DNA of 9,225 nucleotides from Propionivibrio sp. (GTDB lineage: Bacteria; Pseudomonadota; Gammaproteobacteria; Burkholderiales; Rhodocyclaceae), in assembly GCA_017990155.1 (NCBI GenBank), contig JAGNOM010000089.1, positions 1-9,225 on the forward strand. The letters run 5' to 3'. Below are positions 5,817 to 9,225 of this stretch, one piece after another. The notes under the pieces are model-generated. The model saw only the letters and a program-made list of their open reading frames with translations. It was not told where the DNA came from and did not search any database. Position 1 is the stretch's first letter. Each line of letters begins with the position of its first letter. Position numbers and translations under genes: made by a program.

Positions 5817-7174
5817 TCCGGCTCCCAGACCGGCAGGACGCCGGCCTCGCCAGTCGAACAGGCAAATTTCACATCGACGCCCAATCCCGCGACCCAAGCC
5901 AGGCGTTCGCCGCTCCACAGGTAAGGCAGATAGTTGCGTTCCCAGGCCGGTACCGACGCTTCCTGTAGCAGATTGCGCAAGCTGCGGCGCGGCCGCGCAG
6001 GATGGGTCTGAAGACGCTCGCCGCCCTGGCGCGGACGAATGAAGACTTCCCCGGCCTTCAACAGCGCACGCTGAATACCTCCGCCATCGACCGGCACGAA
6101 GCGCACCCGGCCGCCGGCCCAGGGCAGTTCGTCTTCGCCGTTCCAGTAGATGATCGAATCAGCCGTGCAGGGACGACGGCCGACGATGTACAGTTCGCCG
6201 CGATAGACGCGGAGTTCGCCTTCCGGGGTTTTCAGGCAGGTTTCCGAGAGCGCGTTGGCGGTCGACAACTGATGCCGCGCCTCATCGACCCAGCGTGTAT
6301 CGGGTGCCCGGAAACCAGCATTGAGCCATTCGTGGCGCAAAAGGTTGCGCGCGCGCGCGGGTGGCAGCGCGTTGAACGCGGCCAGACCAACGCGCCCCGC
6401 CGGCGTGAGGACCGCCGCACGATCGATGGCTGCCAGTTCATCAAGCAACTCGGCGCCCTCGGCGAAGTGACTGGCCGCGCGCGCCAGCGCTTTTTGCGCA
6501 CTGGAGAATTTTTCTTCCAACCGGGGAATGATCTCGCGACGGAGAAAGTTGCGGCGGTAGTGAACGTCCTCGTTGCTCTCGTCGTCGATCCAGCGCAATC
6601 CGTGGGCGACGGCATAGGCTTCGATCGTGGAACGCGGTACGTCCAGCAGTGGGCGAATCAAGGCTGGTCCGCGCGCTTGCGGCCGTTCGGGAAGCATGCC
6701 GGCCGCGCCGGCAATTCCGGCACCGCGCAGCAGGTTGAGCAACACCGTTTCCGCCTGATCGTCGCGATGATGCGCGAGCGTAAGCCAATCCGCATCACGC
6801 GCGGCAAACACGCCGTGACGCATCCTGCGCGCCGCTGCTTCCAGCCCTTCGCCGCTGTCGCGAGGAACGTCGACGCGCACGACGTCGAGCGGCACGTTGC
6901 AGCGCTGACAGAACGTCAGGCAAAAATCAGCCCAGGCGTCGGCGTTGTGGCTGATACCGTGATGCACATGCACTGCGCTCAGGATCATCGGCACGCCCAG
7001 GGATGGCGCCAGTCGACTGAGGGCGTGCAACAACACGACCGAATCGCGGCCGCCGGAGAGACCGACGCACACGCGCGCGCCGTGTTTCAGGCGCGGGCGT
7101 AGAAAAGCTTCGAGTTGCGCGGCGAAGGGGTTGGCCGCCTGCTCAGCCAATCGGCTGTTCCTTGAACCGGCCAT
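5813..7174 (-). CDS. tilS: tRNA(Ile)-lysidine synthase TilS
   Basis: TilS attaches lysine to C34 of the tRNA-Ile with a CAU anticodon, using ATP, so that it reads AUA and is charged with isoleucine; it is essential in most bacteria. The N-type ATP pyrophosphatase P-loop SGGRDS is at residues 40-45. VHVHHGIS, then AHHRDDQAETVLLNLLRG, then the central and C-terminal TilS domains follow (IRPRQGGERLQ ... LRNLLQEASVPAWERNYLPYLW). The full length is 453 aa from ATG at 7174. That ATG lies 32 nt inside accA and has no Shine-Dalgarno. A TTG at 7150 (codon 9) has AAGGA 8 nt upstream and overlaps the accA stop by 8 nt. It may be the true start, giving 445 aa. I report the longer form because it contains both. 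It is downstream of accA in the same run. Confidence 0.93.
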   Translation of the reverse strand: MAGSRNSRLAEQAANPFAAQLEAFLRPRLKHGARVCVGLSGGRDSVVLLHALSRLAPSLGVPMILSAVHVHHGISHNADAWADFCLTFCQRCNVPLDVVRVDVPRDSGEGLEAAARRMRHGVFAARDADWLTLAHHRDDQAETVLLNLLRGAGIAGAAGMLPERPQARGPALIRPLLDVPRSTIEAYAVAHGLRWIDDESNEDVHYRRNFLRREIIPRLEEKFSSAQKALARAASHFAEGAELLDELAAIDRAAVLTPAGRVGLAAFNALPPARARNLLRHEWLNAGFRAPDTRWVDEARHQLSTANALSETCLKTPEGELRVYRGELYIVGRRPCTADSIIYWNGEDELPWAGGRVRFVPVDGGGIQRALLKAGEVFIRPRQGGERLQTHPARPRRSLRNLLQEASVPAWERNYLPYLWSGERLAWVAGLGVDVKFACSTGEAGVLPVWEPD

Positions 7175-8111
7175 AGGCCATCAGACGCGCAAAACGGGCT
7201 TCGAGCAGTTCTTCGGTCGATAGTGCGCCGACGTGCTTTAGCGCCTCCTGCAGCGCTTTCCTGAGGCTCTGCCCCATCGCAGCCGGATCCCGATGCGCAC
7301 CGCCAAGTGGCTCATGGACGATCTTGTCGATCAGTCCCAGCGATTTCAGGCGCGACGCCGTAATGCCCATGATTTCAGCGGCTTCGCTCGCCTTTTCTGC
7401 GCTCTTCCAGAGGATCGACGCACAGCCTTCCGGCGAGATCACCGAATAGGTCGAAAACTGCAGCATCTGCACGATGTCGCCAACGCCGATCGCCAGCGCA
7501 CCGCCGGAACCGCCTTCGCCGATCACGGTGACGATCACCGGCACCTTGAGCCCCGCCATTTCGTATAGATTGCGCCCGATGGCTTCGGACTGGCCGCGTT
7601 CCTCGGCGTCGATACCGGGATAGGCGCCGGGCGTGTCGATGAAGGTCAGAATCGGAATGCCGAACTTTTCGGCCAGACGCATCAGGCGCAGCGCCTTGCG
7701 GTAACCCTCGGGGCGCGGCATACCGAAATTGCGGTAGAGCTTTTCCTTGGTGTCATTGCCCTTCTGATGGCCAATGACCATCACCGGCTGCCCGTTCAAG
7801 CGCGCCAGACCGCCGACGATGGCGTGATCGTCGGCAAATGCGCGATCGCCGTGCAACTCTTCGAAATCGGTAAAGATCAGGCTCAGGTAATCGAGCGTAT
7901 AGGGACGCTGCGGGTGCCGAGCAACCTGCGAAATCTGCCACGGCGTGAGCTTGGCGTAGATTTCCTTGGTCAGGGTCTGGCTCTTCTTTTCAAGCTGGGC
8001 GATTTCCTCGGAAATATCCACGGCTGCGTCGTCCTGCGTCGAACGCAGGGATTCGATCTTGCCTTCGAGGTCGGCGATCGATTGTTCAAAATCAAGGAAA
8101 CTGGTTTTCAT
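7143..8111 (-). CDS. accA: Acetyl-CoA carboxylase carboxyltransferase subunit alpha, 322 aa
   Basis: AccA with AccD transfers the carboxyl group from biotinylated AccB to acetyl-CoA, giving malonyl-CoA for fatty-acid synthesis in the cytosol. The family features are all present: an N-terminal coiled region (FLDFEQSIADLEGKI), LTPWQISQVARHPQRPYTLDY, FTDFEELHGDRAFADD, GHQKGNDTKEK, FGMPRPEGYRKALRLM, FIDTPGAYPG, and GEGGSGGALAIG near the active site. Length is normal (E. coli 319). GTG at 8114 directly precedes ATG at 8111. AAGG is 4 nt before the ATG but only 1 nt before the GTG, so I chose the ATG. The gene lies between the glycosylase gene (71 nt upstream) and tilS (overlapping), an order seen in other betaproteobacteria. 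accD is not in the window. Confidence 0.96.
   Translation of the reverse strand: MKTSFLDFEQSIADLEGKIESLRSTQDDAAVDISEEIAQLEKKSQTLTKEIYAKLTPWQISQVARHPQRPYTLDYLSLIFTDFEELHGDRAFADDHAIVGGLARLNGQPVMVIGHQKGNDTKEKLYRNFGMPRPEGYRKALRLMRLAEKFGIPILTFIDTPGAYPGIDAEERGQSEAIGRNLYEMAGLKVPVIVTVIGEGGSGGALAIGVGDIVQMLQFSTYSVISPEGCASILWKSAEKASEAAEIMGITASRLKSLGLIDKIVHEPLGGAHRDPAAMGQSLRKALQEALKHVGALSTEELLEARFARLMAYGRFKEQPIG
7159..7163 (-). promoter_or_regulatory. Shine-Dalgarno favouring the TTG start of tilS
   Basis: On the - strand AAGGA is 8 nt before TTG at 7150-7148, while the 20 nt before the ATG at 7174 contain nothing similar. The site lies within the last codons of accA, so translation of tilS would be coupled to accA. 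Confidence 0.45.
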
Positions 8112-8115
8112 CACG

Positions 8116-8147
8116 CCTTGGCCGGTTGTGAAACGGCCCTCATTTTA
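8116..8147 (-). promoter_or_regulatory. accA leader: TAAAAT -10-like box, hairpin and Shine-Dalgarno
   Basis: In the 71-nt gap before accA, the - strand has TAAAAT (8142-8147), a five-of-six match to the -10 consensus, with no good -35. A start near 8135 would give a leader of about 24 nt. An imperfect hairpin (GGCCG/CGGCC arms at 8120-8124 and 8134-8138, with an inner TT/AA pair) covers most of that leader and ends directly at AAGG (8116-8119). It could modulate translation of accA. All of this is read by eye. Confidence 0.3.
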
Positions 8148-8182
8148 ACGCATGGCAACACGATGCCCGGCGCCCAGCACAA

Positions 8183-8812
8183 TCAATACTCCACCGGCAG
8201 CGGATCGAGGCTGCGCCACAGATACCAGGTGGCGACCGAGCGCCACGGGCGCCAGCGTTCGCCGGCTTCGGCCAGTTGTTTGCGCGCCAGCCGTTCGCCG
8301 CCGAAGTAGTGCAGAGCAACGGCGCGCTGCACACCAATGTCGTCGAGCGGATAGACGTCGGGACGCAACTGGTTGAAGATCAGAAACATTTCGGCCGTCC
8401 ACACGCCGATGCCGCGCACCGCCGTCAATTCGGCGATGATCTCGGCGTCGCCCATGGCGTTCCAGCGGTCGACATGAATCTGTCCGTCGCAGAAATGCCG
8501 CGCCAGATCGCTGATGTACTCGACCTTGCGCGCGGAAAGCCCACACGCGCGCAGCGCTTCCGGAGTCGTGGCCAGAATGGCTTCCGGCGCGATCGCCGGC
8601 AAGGCGCCAGAGAAGCGCGCCCAGATGCTGTCAGCGGCCTTCACCGAAATCTGCTGGCCGACGATCGAACGCACCAAGGTGCCGAAGGGATCGCCACGAG
8701 AAATCAACGAATCGCCTGAGTAGCGCGCGACGAAACCGGCCATGACCTGATCGCCGGCGGCCAGTTCGCGGGACGCTTCTTGCCAATAGGGTGGAACGGA
8801 GCTTGAGGTCAT
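8183..8812 (-). CDS. AlkA-like DNA-3-methyladenine glycosylase (HhH-GPD family), 209 aa
   Basis: The enzyme removes alkylated bases from DNA as the first step of base-excision repair. SIVGQQISVKAADSIW (49-64) opens the HhH-GPD fold. The helix-hairpin-helix is at about 129-141 (LTAVRGIGVWTAE). The catalytic aspartate is D158 in PLDDIGVQRAV, the position of AlkA D238. No [4Fe-4S] cluster motif follows, unlike in endonuclease III and MutY. The N-terminal domain of E. coli AlkA (282 aa) is missing, as is usual for the short form found in many proteobacteria and yeast Mag1-like enzymes. ATG at 8812 has no Shine-Dalgarno. A -10-like box ends 6 nt before it. The gene heads the run that continues into accA and tilS. 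Confidence 0.9.
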   Translation of the reverse strand: MTSSSVPPYWQEASRELAAGDQVMAGFVARYSGDSLISRGDPFGTLVRSIVGQQISVKAADSIWARFSGALPAIAPEAILATTPEALRACGLSARKVEYISDLARHFCDGQIHVDRWNAMGDAEIIAELTAVRGIGVWTAEMFLIFNQLRPDVYPLDDIGVQRAVALHYFGGERLARKQLAEAGERWRPWRSVATWYLWRSLDPLPVEY

Positions 8813-8818
8813 CGGCGC

Positions 8819-8824
8819 ATTTTA
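8819..8824 (-). promoter_or_regulatory. -10-like TAAAAT placed for a leaderless glycosylase mRNA
   Basis: On the - strand TAAAAT is followed by GCGCCG and then the ATG at 8812, so a start 7 nt downstream of the box would be the A of the ATG. A weak TTGCAG lies 19 bp upstream of the box. The lack of any Shine-Dalgarno before this ATG fits a leaderless transcript. Confidence 0.35.
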
Positions 8825-8873
8825 TGTTTTTTCTGGCGCTCTTCTGCAATTGCGCTATCCTGCCGCCGCTTTG

Positions 8874-8900
8874 TTGACTACTCTGAATCTGGATCACAAT
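8874..8900 (+). promoter_or_regulatory. Possible fadD promoter
   Basis: TTGACT (8874-8879) is a five-of-six match to the -35 consensus and CACAAT (8895-8900) a four-of-six match to the -10. The spacing is 15 bp, shorter than optimal. The leader would be about 17 nt. No FadR- or PsrA-type palindrome was recognised. Confidence 0.25.
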
Positions 8901-8923
8901 CGGTTCCCTACTCGAGCGTGCGT

Positions 8924-9225
8924 ATGAGCGACAAAATCTGGCTCCGCAACTATCCACCCGGCATTCCGGCCGAAATTGGCGAATCGCCGTTTTCTTCGGT
9001 CTCCGAACTGCTTGAAGACACCATTCGCAAGTTTGGCGAGAAGCCGGCCTTTCACAACCTCGGACATACGATCAGCTTCAACGAGCTTGAACGACTGTCG
9101 CGCGACTTCGCCGCGTACCTGCAAACACTGCCCGGCATGATCAAGGGTGAGCGGGTCGCGATCATGCTGCCCAACCTCCTGCAGTATCCGGTCGTCCTGT
9201 TCGGCATCCTGCGCGCCGGACTGAC
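8924..9225 (+). CDS. fadD: Long-chain fatty-acid-CoA ligase FadD, N-terminal part (3' end outside window)
   Basis: FadD activates fatty acids with ATP and CoA to acyl-CoA for beta-oxidation or lipid synthesis, acting at the inner face of the membrane. About 100 residues are visible. IWLRNYPPGIPAEI at the N-terminus, TISFNELERLSRDFAAYLQ (about 49-67) and RVAIMLPNLLQYPVVLFG (about 77-94) are strings I associate with proteobacterial FadD of the AMP-binding superfamily. The AMP-binding motif and catalytic parts lie beyond the right edge. ATG at 8924 fits the FadD N-terminus; the ribosome site before it is weak. The gene is divergent from the glycosylase gene, with 111 bp between the starts. Confidence 0.9.
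   Translation, partial: MSDKIWLRNYPPGIPAEIGESPFSSVSELLEDTIRKFGEKPAFHNLGHTISFNELERLSRDFAAYLQTLPGMIKGERVAIMLPNLLQYPVVLFGILRAGL

Noticed and set aside
6347..6359. Alternating GC tract of 13 nt
   Set aside because: It lies inside tilS and encodes ordinary Ala-Arg residues of a helix. This is too short and too common in GC-rich genes to be a meaningful repeat.
6002..7102. A 366-codon + strand open frame
   Set aside because: It is wholly antisense to tilS, whose motifs are unmistakable. Long antisense frames are expected in GC-rich coding DNA.

Overview
The window is GC-rich, densely coded bacterial chromosome. The protein types (a cyanophycin synthetase, a fused NirD-NirL-type protein, a Sco/PCuAC copper pair, the order glycosylase-accA-tilS, and a FadD of the PNLLQYPV type) suggest a betaproteobacterium, most likely a respiratory, denitrification-related member of Rhodocyclales. 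That placement is inference from gene content. I see no tRNA, rRNA, CRISPR array, insertion sequence or phage gene.

Left part (1-2809). The 3' two thirds of cphA (cyanophycin synthetase, + strand) ends at a strong hairpin. A roughly 430-base gap follows. It holds a probable 64-residue cysteine-rich protein gene on the - strand and a perfect 16-bp palindrome of Crp/Fnr/Dnr type. Next, on the - strand, is a fused NirD-NirL siroheme-decarboxylase-like gene (heme d1 or alternative heme pathway). Its C-terminus looks short for the family.

Middle part (3014-5803, + strand) is one tight five-gene run. It encodes a membrane-anchored, possibly copper-related exported protein, a Sco1/SenC copper chaperone, a periplasmic PCuAC copper chaperone, a YchJ-like SEC-C protein and the tRNA pseudouridine synthase TruC. 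The first three fit delivery of copper to a terminal oxidase or another exported copper enzyme. The last two are probably housekeeping genes carried on the same transcript. The YchJ-like gene has no ATG, GTG or TTG that keeps its conserved cysteine motif. An ATC codon 8 nt behind a perfect GGAGG is the best start.

Right part (5813-8812, - strand) is a housekeeping run: an AlkA-like DNA glycosylase, accA and tilS, with tilS overlapping the end of accA. A truncated fadD (acyl-CoA synthetase) starts divergently at 8924 and leaves the window.

Most of the window is ordinary. The points worth a second look are the non-canonical AUC start, the orphan Fnr/Dnr-like palindrome with the small Cys-rich gene, the shortened NirDL, the uncharacterised first gene of the copper run, and a possible leaderless mRNA for the glycosylase.
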